This document shows positions 1 to 7,923 of a DNA stretch of 64,000 nt, piece by piece. The stretch comes from Arthrobacter sp. ISL-5. Its GTDB lineage: Bacteria; Actinomycetota; Actinomycetes; Actinomycetales; Micrococcaceae. Position numbers and translations under genes: made by a program. Below the pieces are notes generated by a model, which saw only the letters and a list, made by a program, of their open reading frames with translations, had not been told where the DNA came from and did not search any database. Location of the stretch: NCBI RefSeq assembly GCF_018613835.1, contig NZ_JAGGPM010000045.1:1-64000 (forward strand). The letters are read 5' to 3'. Every line of letters starts with the position of its first letter. The first letter of the stretch is position 1.

Positions 1-213
1 CGTGGGCGCGGCGGGCGCTGGCCACGCCGGCTGCACGGATTGCGGCCTCGATGGGCCCCGCCGATCCTTCTGCCCGCCCCGTCATTTGCCCATGCTATGC
101 CCGTCCTAGGTGCCAACACAGGTGGTTCCACGGATGCCCCGCGTGCATCCGGCGAGCATCATGAACGAACTGGGCACAAATCAGCAAGCCCCACGACACC
201 AGGGAGAACTCCA

Positions 214-873
214 ATGGCAGGCAAATCAGCTGGAATTGTCCGGCGACTCGGCGCGGTCGGCTTCTGGGGAGGAATCGCCGGCGCGCTTTCTGCACTCGTG
301 TTGATCGTTTATCCGCCAGTGGTTGTCCCGGAGCAGTTCAGCTACCCTTTCAACGCGACCGGATTCACTATTGCGCAGGTGTTCTTTGCGGTGCAACACG
401 TCACGATCGTGGCAGCGGTCATTGCGCTGCTGCTGACCCCGGCTGTCGGATCCTCACGGCTTGCGCGTGCAGGCCTTTGCATTGGCATCGCGGGTCTGGC
501 TTTGCTGGCTCTCCTGGAGCTGGCGGCCATCGCGGCCGCGCACTCCGTTTCCGGGGAACCGCTGTACGGCCTGGTCCAGTCACTCTTCGCGATCCCCACA
601 ATGCTCACAGGGATCGGGCTGGTCCTGGGCGGCATCGGTGTCCTTCGGGCTGGCGCCTGGAAGGGGGCGAAGCGATTCCTGCCGCTGGTATTGGGGATCT
701 ACGTCTTCGTGGCGCTGATTCCGGCCATCATGGGACCCCACATCGCCGGCCGGATCGGCATCGGGATCTGGGTGCTGCTCTTTGGCCACCTCGGCTGGCT
801 CCTCTGGCGCGGTGACCGGGTCGATGTTGACCGACGAGATGCGGCGAGTGCAGAGACGGTAGGGCAGCCGTGA
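214..873 (+). CDS. Six-span integral membrane protein of unknown function
   Basis: The product is 219 residues. The ATG at 214 is preferred over upstream in-frame starts because AGGGAGA lies 7 bases before it and the protein then begins directly with a membrane domain. Hydrophobic segments lie near residues 12-34, 51-74, 85-109, 121-146, 154-173 and 178-198, and the C-terminal tail is short and charged. No catalytic motif is visible and I do not recognise the family. The stop codon overlaps a possible GTG start at 870, so the broken reading frame downstream was probably co-translated once. The coding call is firm; the function is unknown. Confidence 0.75.
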   Translation: MAGKSAGIVRRLGAVGFWGGIAGALSALVLIVYPPVVVPEQFSYPFNATGFTIAQVFFAVQHVTIVAAVIALLLTPAVGSSRLARAGLCIGIAGLALLALLELAAIAAAHSVSGEPLYGLVQSLFAIPTMLTGIGLVLGGIGVLRAGAWKGAKRFLPLVLGIYVFVALIPAIMGPHIAGRIGIGIWVLLFGHLGWLLWRGDRVDVDRRDAASAETVGQP

Positions 874-1102
874 GAACAGTTCTGCCGTCTGCGCGCTGGC
901 GTGGGCGGCCGGACTCCGCGGCTACATGTCAGAAGTAGCGGGTGCCGAATCCTCCGTCACCTGGGCGGGAACCATGGCCGGAGTCCTCGCACCGGGTGTG
1001 GTGGTGGGTGGCCTGTTGGGTTGGGCGGAACACATGCTGCTTCCCCTGGCCATGTCTGCTGTCGTCAACCGTTCTCCCGCCCTGGCAGCGGGGCGCCGTT
1101 GA
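870..1102 (+). pseudogene. Truncated, frameshifted start of a second membrane-protein gene
   Basis: A GTG at 870 overlaps the stop of the upstream membrane gene. It reads only a few sensible codons before the good frame continues one frame over, from about 875 to a TGA at 1100-1102. That frame gives a hydrophobic peptide containing AAGLRGYMSEVAG, VTWAGTMAGVLAPG and GGLLGWAEHM, with high-GC third positions. It ends abruptly and overlaps the end of a convergent gene. I read this as the N-terminal piece of a membrane protein cut short by recombination. An alternative is a separate short peptide starting at the ATG near 929-934. Confidence 0.4.
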
Positions 1103-1373
1103 GGAACGCTTCGTACTCGGCCCGCGCGTCCTCATCGATTTCGGGCTGCTGGCTGCTGTACCGGGCATCTGCGCGGTCACGTTTCGGTCCGGAGATCCAA
1201 AACTCCTCGCCAGTGTCGACGTCATAGAAGTTGGAGTCGCCACCGTACGGATAGCCCCGGGCCAGTGTGCGGCCACGGAAATAGGCCGTCTGCCATGACT
1301 TGAAAAACCGCAGCCTGGCGATCCAGGCCGGCCCGCGATCCGTGTTGTAGCCGGTCTTCAGCTGGATGTACAT
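1065..1373 (-). CDS. Small conserved hypothetical protein (102 aa)
   Basis: The 102-residue product begins MYIQLKTGYNTD. GAGG stands three bases before the ATG. It contains an aromatic and basic N-terminal half (PAWIARLRFFKSW, then YFRGRTLARG) followed by YDVDTGEEFWISGPKRDR and an acidic C-terminus. There is no signal peptide or membrane segment, so a cytosolic protein is expected. I recall similar short proteins recurring in actinobacterial genomes without an assigned role, but I cannot check this. It converges on and slightly overlaps the remnant ending at 1102. The gene call rests on composition and the ribosome site. Confidence 0.6.
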   Translation of the reverse strand: MYIQLKTGYNTDRGPAWIARLRFFKSWQTAYFRGRTLARGYPYGGDSNFYDVDTGEEFWISGPKRDRADARYSSQQPEIDEDARAEYEAFLNGAPLPGRENG

Positions 1374-1753
1374 GATCCTCTCGGGCGTGCCGACATCGTA
1401 GCGGCATGCGTGGTCGCAGCAGGACTGTTTTTCTTGATCAAGTCTTGATCGTCGAGCGCGGGGTCATTGATGCTCCTCGAGGAGACTGTCTTAGCGGCAA
1501 GGAAGCCGGTCATACGCAGCACTGTCGACGCCGCCGTCACGCCCGCGGAGCACTCCGGCATCGACAAGTAACCCCTAACGTCCCCGCCGTCGTCTGTGGC
1601 CCCAAGCACACGGCGGAGGGGGCCCAACCGGAAGGTAAGAATCCTCTCGACCTTGTGCGGTCGTGATGACGGCGCAAGGCCACCCCTTACTGCCATCGAG
1701 GCTATCCTCGCTCACCGCGTACGAGTGGCGAGACGGGGGCCTAAGGTATTGGG
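1374..1753. other. Gene-poor stretch, no supported feature
   Basis: About 380 bases between two small genes. The open frames here are short, out of phase with each other and lack credible ribosome sites. I see no RNA gene, no strong hairpin with a T-run and no repeat. It is probably decayed DNA of the accessory region. Confidence 0.4.
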
Positions 1754-1900
1754 GTGGAGATTACAGGTACGGTTGAAGACCCCGAGGGTGGCCACAGTCG
1801 CGTCACCGCGGCAGGCGCGAGCTACGAAGAGGCCAGGCTGGCACTGGAGGCCATGATCCCGGAGGGCAACAGGCTCATCGTCATTCGAACCACCTTGTAG
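1754..1900 (+). CDS. Very small ORF (48 aa), unknown function
   Basis: A GTG start, preceded by TAAGG with about 7 bases spacing, opens a 48-residue frame ending at the TAG 1898-1900. The peptide begins VEITGTVEDPEGGHSRVTAA and ends with EGNRLIVIRTTL. It is polar with a short beta-like end and no membrane segment. The alternation of a glycine-rich start, a helix (SYEEARLALEAM) and a final strand suggests a small folded alpha/beta peptide. I recall peptides of this style in actinobacterial mobile regions but cannot confirm it. It is not large enough to be convincing on length alone. Confidence 0.5.
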   Translation: MEITGTVEDPEGGHSRVTAAGASYEEARLALEAMIPEGNRLIVIRTTL

Positions 1901-2160
1901 ATCCATTCGCCCGCAGCGCTACGGGTTCGGGTCGTTGCCGTCCCGGCCAGGTACCCCGCGCGGACGAGTCGCTTCCGGACCGTTTCCCAGTTCTGGCCGG
2001 TAGCCGCCTCGAATTCGGCCCGTCGTACCCCGCAGGTAGGCCCTGACGAGAAGTGCCTGGTACTCCGGTGCTATCGGACTGTTGCCTGGGTGCCCGTCCC
2101 GCCCGGCTTCGAAGCGGCGGAGATCGCTGGTGTCCTCTGCGGAGATTTCTATCGGAGGGA
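1820..2160 (-). pseudogene. Possible frameshifted remnant, unknown family
   Basis: On the minus strand one frame reads PPIEISAEDTSDLRRF and later PEYQALLVRAYLRG. After a change of frame near 2030 the reading continues with ATGQNWETVRKRLVRAGYL and GEWIYKVV. The two pieces have protein-like composition and could be one small nucleic-acid-binding protein broken by an indel. No start codon with a ribosome site is visible, and the 3' part is antisense to the 48-aa ORF. This is a weak call based only on reading-frame quality. Confidence 0.25.
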
Positions 2161-2294
2161 TCCGCGGCCCGCGGGGACCGGTAGGTGATAGGGCTGTTCT
2201 CGCTCGATGCAGCAGCACACGACCCAGAAGGGCAACGTCGAGCAGACTGTGGTCAGGTCGACGATCGCAGCACCATCTACAAAGGAGCCATTTG

Positions 2295-2540
2295 TCAGAG
2301 CTGCCTCTGACTACGGACAACCATTCCGGCAATGGCCGCTGCTGCACCAATGAGCAAGAGCACCATAGAAATAGTCATTGAAGAGTTATGCATGCCAGGC
2401 GTGCAACTCCCCGGGAACCAAGCTGAGCCACAGCTGTATTCATCGTTGAGCATCAATGGCCTGAGCCCGACGATTGACCCCATAGCGAAAACTATCGCAC
2501 CTACCCCTACAAGTGCGTTGGACCCGGACTTCCTCTTCAC
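2295..2540 (-). CDS. Small two-span membrane protein
   Basis: The 81-residue product starts at a GTG with GGAAG five bases upstream. Two hydrophobic segments (about residues 10-30 and 54-76) flank an extracytoplasmic loop that carries two cysteines in SCGSAWFPGSC, which could form a disulfide. The C-terminus is short and basic. I recall similar small actinobacterial membrane proteins with a Cys-containing loop between two helices; no function is known to me. No obvious operon partner is present: the nearest genes run in other directions. Confidence 0.6.
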   Translation of the reverse strand: MKRKSGSNALVGVGAIVFAMGSIVGLRPLMLNDEYSCGSAWFPGSCTPGMHNSSMTISMVLLLIGAAAAIAGMVVRSQRQL

Positions 2541-2710
2541 GGATACTTCCTGACTGTTGGCTGAATACTCCCTGTCAGCTTATAGGAGCGGGACTGTGGA
2601 ACTTCGGATTGGTTAGACGTGAGGGGTGCCAGCGGACGGGCCAATCGCGACACCTTCGGTATGTCGGAGGGGGTGATCAGGGAGCGCGCTCAGCTGGCAG
2701 GATGGATCCC

Positions 2711-3367
2711 GTGGCGAAGACGAGGCGGGACGCGGCTCCGAATGCGGAGTGGGTGCTGATGTACCGGGCCGGCCTCACCCGGGCAGGGATCGCCGAACTC
2801 GTGAGAGCCCCTGCCTCGACGGTCGGGTACCACCTTCGCATCGCGGTCGGCGGGGATCCCGGACTGCGCCTGGCGCACGAAGCGGCCGCCGCCAGGACAA
2901 CCATGGTGACCGCCCAGGGCCTGGAGCGCATGCAGCAGCTGGTGGCCCTGGTCCGGGCGACGGGACGCTACCCGTCCACGAACGCAGTGAGCACCTCCGA
3001 ACGCACCCTGGCGGCGCGGCTTCAGCGCCGGCGGGAGGACGCACAGGCCGGGAACCTGGCGCCGGCCTTCAGGGAGGGCCTTGCGGTCCTGCCTGGCTCG
3101 GAGGGCAAGCCGCGTGTAGAAGCCGACGAGAACAGATGGCAGGAGCGGCTGACGGCATTGACCGCATACCGGGCAGCAGGCAATGACTGGCCCCGGCACA
3201 AAGCATCCGTCATCGGCGAAGAGCATGAGCTGGGAGTATGGCTGCACACTCAGCGGTACAAGGCCCGCCGGGGGCAGCTCGATCCACAGAAGGCCGAAGC
3301 CCTGGACGCCGCCGTCCCCGGGTGGCGGACTGGCAGAAAACGCGGCCGGAGGCCACGTGAAGTCTGA
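2711..3367 (+). CDS. Helicase-associated (HA) domain protein without a helicase
   Basis: A GTG start at 2711 gives 218 residues; an in-frame ATG at 2702 is the alternative. An N-terminal segment (about residues 9-40, AEWVLMYRAGLTRAGIAELV) resembles a helix-turn-helix of the type that opens DNA-binding or resolvase-like proteins. Residues about 135-205 match the helicase-associated repeat pattern: W-x4-L-x3-L, a glycine and proline, LGVWLHTQRYKARRG, a leucine-aspartate pair and a final PGW. The C-terminus is basic (GRKRGRRPREV), which fits nucleic-acid binding. No ATPase motif is present, so this is a stand-alone HA protein, common in Arthrobacter accessory DNA as far as I recall. Confidence 0.7.
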   Translation: MAKTRRDAAPNAEWVLMYRAGLTRAGIAELVRAPASTVGYHLRIAVGGDPGLRLAHEAAAARTTMVTAQGLERMQQLVALVRATGRYPSTNAVSTSERTLAARLQRRREDAQAGNLAPAFREGLAVLPGSEGKPRVEADENRWQERLTALTAYRAAGNDWPRHKASVIGEEHELGVWLHTQRYKARRGQLDPQKAEALDAAVPGWRTGRKRGRRPREV

Positions 3368-3469
3368 GGCACGGGCCGGCGCGTGTGGCCGTCGCACTCT
3401 CGACAGCCACACGCGCGAATGGTGCATACAGGTGGCTGAGTCCCAGACTTCAGTCAGCTGAACCCGAAT

Positions 3470-3958
3470 TTACTTCAGCATCCACACGTCTGTGACATAG
3501 TCCTTGCGGCCGTCAGCCGGTGCGAAGTCCGTATAGACCCAGACTCGCAGGTAAGTCCGCCCATAGAACGAGTAGGGCTTGATCCACACGTGCTTGGTGG
3601 CCCAACTGTGGTCATAGCGGGCGCGTTCCCATCCGCCTGTCTCCGCATAGGTCCTTCGGGTACCCCAGTCGCAGTCAGTCGGGTGGCACTTGCCAAAGAC
3701 CCGTATAGTCCCAACGGGATGGTAAGCCCCCTGGTCAGGGCAGCCCCAATCGACAACCACTCGCGTGATCGAATTGGTGTTCGGGTCGGTGTTGTGCCAG
3801 CTGCCCGTCGCCGGGCTGGTCCCGATGCACGTCGCCTGGGCAGGAGTGGCGGTCAGCGTGATGCCGACGACCACCAGACCGAGGGCAGTCAGGATTGTGG
3901 CGATCAGGGCCGCGGTCACGGGCCTGGCCATGCTGGATCGAATCGTGCTGTGGAACAT
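3470..3958 (-). CDS. Secreted protein with GKCHPTDCDWG motif
   Basis: The 162-residue precursor has GAAGGAG about 10 bases before its ATG. A basic N-terminus and a long hydrophobic core end in TPAQA, so signal peptidase should cut after residue 42. The mature part carries TGSWHNTDPNTNSITRVVVD, then GKCHPTDCDWG at about residues 89-99, and ends with aromatic strands (TYLRVWVYTDF). Two cysteines sit in the motif and two more precede it. I recall this motif from uncharacterised secreted proteins in actinobacteria, fungi and cyanobacteria. The fold looks all-beta. Its role outside the cell is unknown. Confidence 0.75.
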   Translation of the reverse strand: MFHSTIRSSMARPVTAALIATILTALGLVVVGITLTATPAQATCIGTSPATGSWHNTDPNTNSITRVVVDWGCPDQGAYHPVGTIRVFGKCHPTDCDWGTRRTYAETGGWERARYDHSWATKHVWIKPYSFYGRTYLRVWVYTDFAPADGRKDYVTDVWMLK

Positions 3959-4105
3959 GAAGGTGTTGCTCCTTCGGTTGAGGGTGGTGCCTTCGGCTTT
4001 GCAAGCCTTCTTTTTCGTTATCCCGAATGGTTAGCGGCGCGGCACACGTGCTGACCTGGGAATCGGTTCAGGTTGCGCCCCTGCCTTTGGAAGACAAGCC
4101 GGCGC

Positions 4106-4273
4106 TCAGGAAAAGGTCGGATCAGCGGATCTGTCCCATGAGATGGGCACGTCCTCGGCGACGTTCCATGCGAGCCAGTCGGCGTACGACATCGAGCAGT
4201 AGCAGTTGCAGTAGGCGGGCTTGACGACCGGTTCGCCGATGCATGCTGAATGCTCAGGGCGTAAATGTGACAT
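4106..4273 (-). CDS. Tiny Cys-rich ORF coupled to the holin gene (55 aa)
   Basis: The ATG lies three bases after the holin stop codon and GAAGGG sits 7 bases before it, inside the last holin codons, so translational coupling is likely. The 55-residue peptide contains four cysteines, three of them in CNCYC, and a tryptophan-rich C-terminal half (YADWLAWNVAEDVPISW). It has no signal peptide or clear membrane helix. I know no family for it. It may be a phage lysis accessory peptide, a small metal-binding peptide, or a remnant of a longer phage protein. Confidence 0.5.
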   Translation of the reverse strand: MSHLRPEHSACIGEPVVKPAYCNCYCSMSYADWLAWNVAEDVPISWDRSADPTFS

Positions 4274-4276
4274 TCG

Positions 4277-4666
4277 TCAGCCCTTCAGTATTGGACGGCG
4301 GCCGCGACGGGGGGCGTCTTGCTGACCAATGGAAAAGCCCTTTGCAGCAACGGCCTCGTCCATACCATGTGGCATGTAGAACCCATGCAGCGTGCCCACG
4401 GCAGTTAGAAAGGTGATCAGCGCAAAAATCAATGCGCTGCCCAAGTTGTAAGTGACACCTGTTTGAAGGGCATCTGCGAGTTCGGTGAGGAGCGACGTGA
4501 CTGTCGAAAGACCGATCAGCAGAGTGGCTTTGAGGCCGGGGTCAGCTAGTTTGTGCGTGATGAAACCCACCACCAAGGGGAGAAGCGCACCCGCTATCAG
4601 CTGGATAACCAGCCACATGGGCACATCGAAAACGACGATCCCAGCTCCTCCATCTATGCTTTGCAT
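4277..4666 (-). CDS. Phage holin-like membrane protein
   Basis: The 129-residue protein starts at the ATG 4666, which has GAAAGGAAAGACA in front; a longer in-frame start at 4696 is less likely. Three hydrophobic segments lie near residues 16-37, 47-65 and 76-95, and the tail is basic and glutamine-rich. The order of helices and the VTYNLGSALIFALITFLTAV segment resemble holins of actinobacteriophages, which form lesions in the cytoplasmic membrane to release endolysin. No endolysin, tail or capsid gene is next to it, so it is a phage remnant or has been recruited. The family call is from memory. Confidence 0.6.
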   Translation of the reverse strand: MQSIDGGAGIVVFDVPMWLVIQLIAGALLPLVVGFITHKLADPGLKATLLIGLSTVTSLLTELADALQTGVTYNLGSALIFALITFLTAVGTLHGFYMPHGMDEAVAAKGFSIGQQDAPRRGRRPILKG

Positions 4667-5353
4667 TGTCTTTCCTTTCAATAGGTCGTAGCTCAAGTGT
4701 TCGTCTTTGAAAGGCGGTGCGAATCGATCCCTGGTGGTACTTCAGAGGGCTGACGAAGTCGACCCCGGGGAGACATCCAGGGCGCATGGTTCGATCCTGA
4801 GTGGGATAGCCAGCGCCACGCAGGCTGATCCGATCGCGTGCAATTCCCTAAGGGCAGGCACTTGGCTTTTTAGTCTCGCTGGGGCTACTTTCCATGCATC
4901 ACCGCCAGAGAAGCCGCGCGTTCACCGCGTCCCGATGAAGGCTCGGTGTGGCTGGTCGGGCACAGGCCGTGGCCGCTGCGTACCGTGGGGGTGGTCAACC
5001 AGACGGGCGTTGAGCTGGATACCGAGCCAAGGTGAACCTGCACCGCAGGATGTACCCGCCTTGCATCCCCAGATTGACGCGGTGCCAGGGCCGAGATGGC
5101 GGAGGGTTCGTCGTAGAGGCCCGCCGCCCGCCAGGGGCAGCCTTACTGGACGCAACGTCTCAGCCGCATCTCGATTCCTTCTTGACGATCTATTCATTTT
5201 GATGCTGGCGCCATTCATTTTGATGCTGGCGCCCTTGCCCCTACGGCTCGCCGCCTTCGTTACGGAGCCGACTCCGGCCTGCGTGATTCGATGGAGCCAT
5301 GACTACAGCTCCCCCAGCCGCTGTCACCGAGGATCTGGACAGCCTCCCAGGCC
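4667..5353. other. Decayed stretch without an intact gene
   Basis: Roughly 690 bases between the holin and a nuclease remnant. Open frames exist on both strands but change phase constantly and lack ribosome sites or recognisable motifs. The only structure I can point to is a 21-bp direct repeat at 5192-5233. It is probably old phage or plasmid DNA under no selection. Confidence 0.4.
5192..5233. repeat. Perfect 21-bp tandem direct repeat
   Basis: Two adjacent copies of ATTCATTTTGATGCTGGCGC plus one C occupy 5192-5212 and 5213-5233 with no mismatch. The unit is more AT-rich than its surroundings. It lies in non-coding decayed DNA, so it is most simply a slippage duplication, although a binding site cannot be excluded. 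Confidence 0.8.
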
Positions 5354-5690
5354 TTGGACACGACCATTCCGGCCAGGACGGACACCAATCTGCTGGTCGC
5401 CACCTGGAACGTCCGGGCGTTCGGGGACCTGACCAACAAATGGGCGGCCGGGCCGAGGGATTCCCCCAAGCGGGACTGGCACGCCGCGGCGTGCATCGCC
5501 GAGGTCATCTCCCAATTCGACGTCATCACCCTGCAGGAAGCGCGCCGCAGCACCAAGGCGCTCCGGTTCCCTGCTCGAGCGACTGGGTCCGAATTGGCGG
5601 GTCATCGCCTCGGACGTCGCCGAGGGCTTCGCCGGCAACGGTGAACGGCTCGCGTTCCTCTACGACTCTGACCGGGTCCAGCCCATGACG
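5354..5690 (+). pseudogene. Endonuclease/exonuclease/phosphatase family remnant
   Basis: From 5354 one frame reads LLVATWNVRAFGDL, then CIAEVISQFDVITLQEARR, and stops making sense near 5570. A second frame continues with LERLGPNWRVIASDVAEGF and NGERLAFLYDSDRVQP up to about 5690. WNVRAFG and LQE are the first metal-binding and catalytic motifs of the EEP (DNase I-like) superfamily. The gene is frameshifted once and lost its C-terminal half, including the DxN and SDH motifs, so it cannot encode an active nuclease. What follows is the terminator of the convergent lipoprotein gene. Confidence 0.7.
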
Positions 5691-5741
5691 ATCCTATGCG
5701 GGCCGGCGCTTGACGGCCCGTCAGGGCGAACGTGCTTGATA

Positions 5742-5783
5742 CAAAAAGGAACCGCCGCCCCTCTCATCGGACGACGGTTCCTT
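5742..5783 (-). terminator. Rho-independent terminator of the PASTA lipoprotein gene
   Basis: Read on the minus strand, AAGGAACCG and CGGTTCCTT form a 9-bp stem followed directly by TTTTTG. It lies 26 bases beyond the stop codon of the lipoprotein gene ending at 5809. Confidence 0.75.
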
Positions 5784-5808
5784 GGCGGCGCGGTCATGAG
5801 TCGCTGGC

Positions 5809-6522
5809 TTACTTTGGTTCTTCCGGGCCGGGCAGCACGCCGGACCATCCAGCCCCTCCGGCCTCCGGCATGTACTGCTTGCGCATGATCGAGTCGCCGT
5901 CTCCGCCGTCCTCGTAGTACGCAAGAAGGTCCGTCACCTTCGGGTTATACGGGGTGTAGACCCCGGGGATCAGGGCGACAACCTGATCGTCGACGAGCTT
6001 GCCCTCGAACCAGCTGGCGACACGGTAGTCGAGGCTGGAGCCGTGGACGATGAGTGGATACCCGGGGAACTGCTTCGGCAGGGTTGCCGCCAGGCCAGTC
6101 ACTTTGGGTGCTGCGGCGGCTTTAGCTGCGGCGTCTGCTGCTGCCTTCTCCGCCGTGGCCCTGGCCTCGCTGGCAGCCAGGAACTCATCCTGGGTGATGT
6201 TGACCGTGACGGCGATGTCCGTGGCGTTGGTGACCTCCCCTGCGGCCGGGACCGTGGAGACAACTTTGACGGTGTCATCCACACCGCCGGTCCACTCCGT
6301 GCCGTTCTTGCCGACGATGGACACGACGAAACCGTCGCCGCGGAGCGTGTCCTGGGCGTCCGTGAAGGACTTCCTGGCCAAGTCGGGGATGGCGCGGGCG
6401 GTTCGGGTCGGCGTCGCAGACGCGGAGGCAGTGGACGGCGAGGCTTCCTGCGCCCCTCCCCCGCACGCCGTCAGGCCGGCGATGAATGTGGCTGCCAGGA
6501 CGGCAGAGATGTAGTGCTTCAT
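5809..6522 (-). CDS. PASTA-domain lipoprotein
   Basis: The 237-residue precursor starts at the ATG 6522 with GGGGGA before it. A lipobox LTAC places the lipidated cysteine at residue 20, so the protein is anchored on the outer face of the membrane. A low-complexity Ser/Thr/Ala linker follows. Residues about 45-110 form one PASTA-like domain (IPDLARKSFTDAQDTLRGDG, ending AVTVNITQDEF). Next come an alanine-rich helix and a C-terminal half with aromatic residues that I do not recognise. PASTA domains bind peptidoglycan fragments or mediate cell-wall contacts. It is transcribed alone and ends at a strong terminator. Confidence 0.75.
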   Translation of the reverse strand: MKHYISAVLAATFIAGLTACGGGAQEASPSTASASATPTRTARAIPDLARKSFTDAQDTLRGDGFVVSIVGKNGTEWTGGVDDTVKVVSTVPAAGEVTNATDIAVTVNITQDEFLAASEARATAEKAAADAAAKAAAAPKVTGLAATLPKQFPGYPLIVHGSSLDYRVASWFEGKLVDDQVVALIPGVYTPYNPKVTDLLAYYEDGGDGDSIMRKQYMPEAGGAGWSGVLPGPEEPK

Positions 6523-6744
6523 GTCCCCCAAATTTCTATGGTTCTGGATGCGATGACGACTTCCCCGGTGATGGCCGGGGGTGCGGGTAACCTAACCATA
6601 TGTGGTTGGTCCGTCAGCCCAGTATTTTGCGCTCCCACCGCCGTAGAGGACTGGGTCGCCACTCCCTGAAAAGCAGAAGCCCCGTCTTAGTCTGACGGTG
6701 TACCGCTGCGACCCGACCACCGGCCGGCGCATCCCCAGGAGAGG

Positions 6745-7195
6745 TCAGGCGAAAGGGTCATCCTTTTCCAGCAGGAGGACCCTGCCGGGTTTCGCGGCGG
6801 GGTCGGCAAACGGGTCATCTACGTCTGCCAGGCGAACAGGGCCAGGCTTCGGCGTGCCCGGGAAGCCCCCGAAGGGGTCGACGTCAGCGGGCCGGATCTC
6901 GATGACCGCAGGTTCGGTGGGCTTCTGGTGTGTCCCGTCGACCTGTTCTGATTCCCATGGAGCCCGCTTGCCCTTGCGCCACGAAACGTCGAACGCGTCG
7001 ATTTCAGCAAGCCGTTCCGGGGTGATGGTGCCCAGGCGGAGTGCGTTGCGCTCGGTGTTGATCCATGCGCCCAGATTGTGTCCAGATTCGACGTGCTTGG
7101 TGGGAACCGAGGCGTGGCCTTCGCGGGCAATGAAAGCGGAAAGTTTGGTCAGCGCCAGATCCCATTTGGTCTTCCATTTGTCAACGGCCGGGCCG
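6745..7195 (-). pseudogene. 5'-truncated helicase-associated (HA) domain fragment
   Basis: On the minus strand a continuous frame without any ATG or GTG start runs from about 7195 to the TGA at 6745. It reads KWDLALTKLSAFIAREGHAS, then LGAWINTERNALRLG and FDVSWRKGKRAPW, which is one helicase-associated repeat. A linker follows with three similar acidic tags (VDPFGGF, DVDDPFAD, EKDDPFA). The upstream part that should hold the helicase core is missing. At about 7200 the sequence switches to a different coding remnant on the other strand, so a recombination junction cut the gene. Confidence 0.65.
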
Positions 7196-7202
7196 GTCGG
7201 CG

Positions 7203-7862
7203 GCTTGCGTGGACGAGTACACCGCCCTGGAAGCCAGAGTCAACCACAACGGGGCCCTTGACGTCCTGATCGATGGTGATGCCGTGTGTCCGGTGGCTCG
7301 GGCCTGACGATGGCTGTGCTGCAGCTGCTCACCCGCTATGCCGGCGAAAACGGCAAGCTGCTGATGACGGCCACGCACCCCAACGGCCGGGTCACGCGCG
7401 ACCTCGTTTCCGAGACGGGGGAAGTCACGCCGTTCTATCCGGACGCCAGAGACGCTGACCCGGTTACGGCCCGGGCGGTGGCCGGCGAGCCTCGCCCATG
7501 ACGAGCTGTATCAGGCCCTCAAGCAACGCGGCCGTCAGGTCGGGTATTCGGAGCTTGCGGCCGCCGAGCCGGTCGCCACCCAGACGCCGGCAACGACGCG
7601 CGTGAAGATGGGCGAAGGCGCCATCCCCAAGTTCGACGTCGAAGCGGACATCCAGAAGGCCATGACCTCCAAGAAGCCGCCGCGCACCACAGCCAAGACG
7701 ATGATCTTGGCCGTTGTCATCACAGTGCTCGTGCTGGGCGGGCCGGCGGTACGGGGCTGGATGCTCCTCAACGGCGGCGACGTCCGCGGACCCCTTCCGA
7801 CCGCAAGGGCATCCGTACCCGCGACGCTCCTGTTCCAACCTTCTGAGGCCCGCTCTGCCTAA
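7203..7862 (+). pseudogene. Frameshifted gene for a single-span membrane protein
   Basis: Three frame segments join logically. The first reads EYTALEARVNHNGALDVLID up to about 7300. The second runs from about 7304 and contains AVLQLLTRYAGENGKLLM and VTRDLVSETGEVTPFYP. The third runs from about 7495 with HDELYQALKQRGRQVGY and a hydrophobic segment near AKTMILAVVITVLVLGG, to the TAA ending at 7862. Two indels therefore break one reading frame, and the start is lost at the junction near 7200. I do not recognise the family. A cytoplasmic domain with a C-terminal anchor is what can be seen. Confidence 0.5.
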
Positions 7863-7923
7863 CGGCGGGGCGGGCTTTTGGTGCCGGGATGGTCGATGCA
7901 GTCTCCCAGTATCTTCGCTTCAG

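Noticed and set aside
4740..4830. A GGTTCGATCC segment that looked like a tRNA T-loop
   Set aside because: The flanking bases do not pair as a T-stem and no acceptor, D-arm or anticodon arm can be placed around it.
4922..5432. Overlapping open frames on both strands between the holin and the nuclease remnant
   Set aside because: They have shadow-type composition, no ribosome sites and no motifs.
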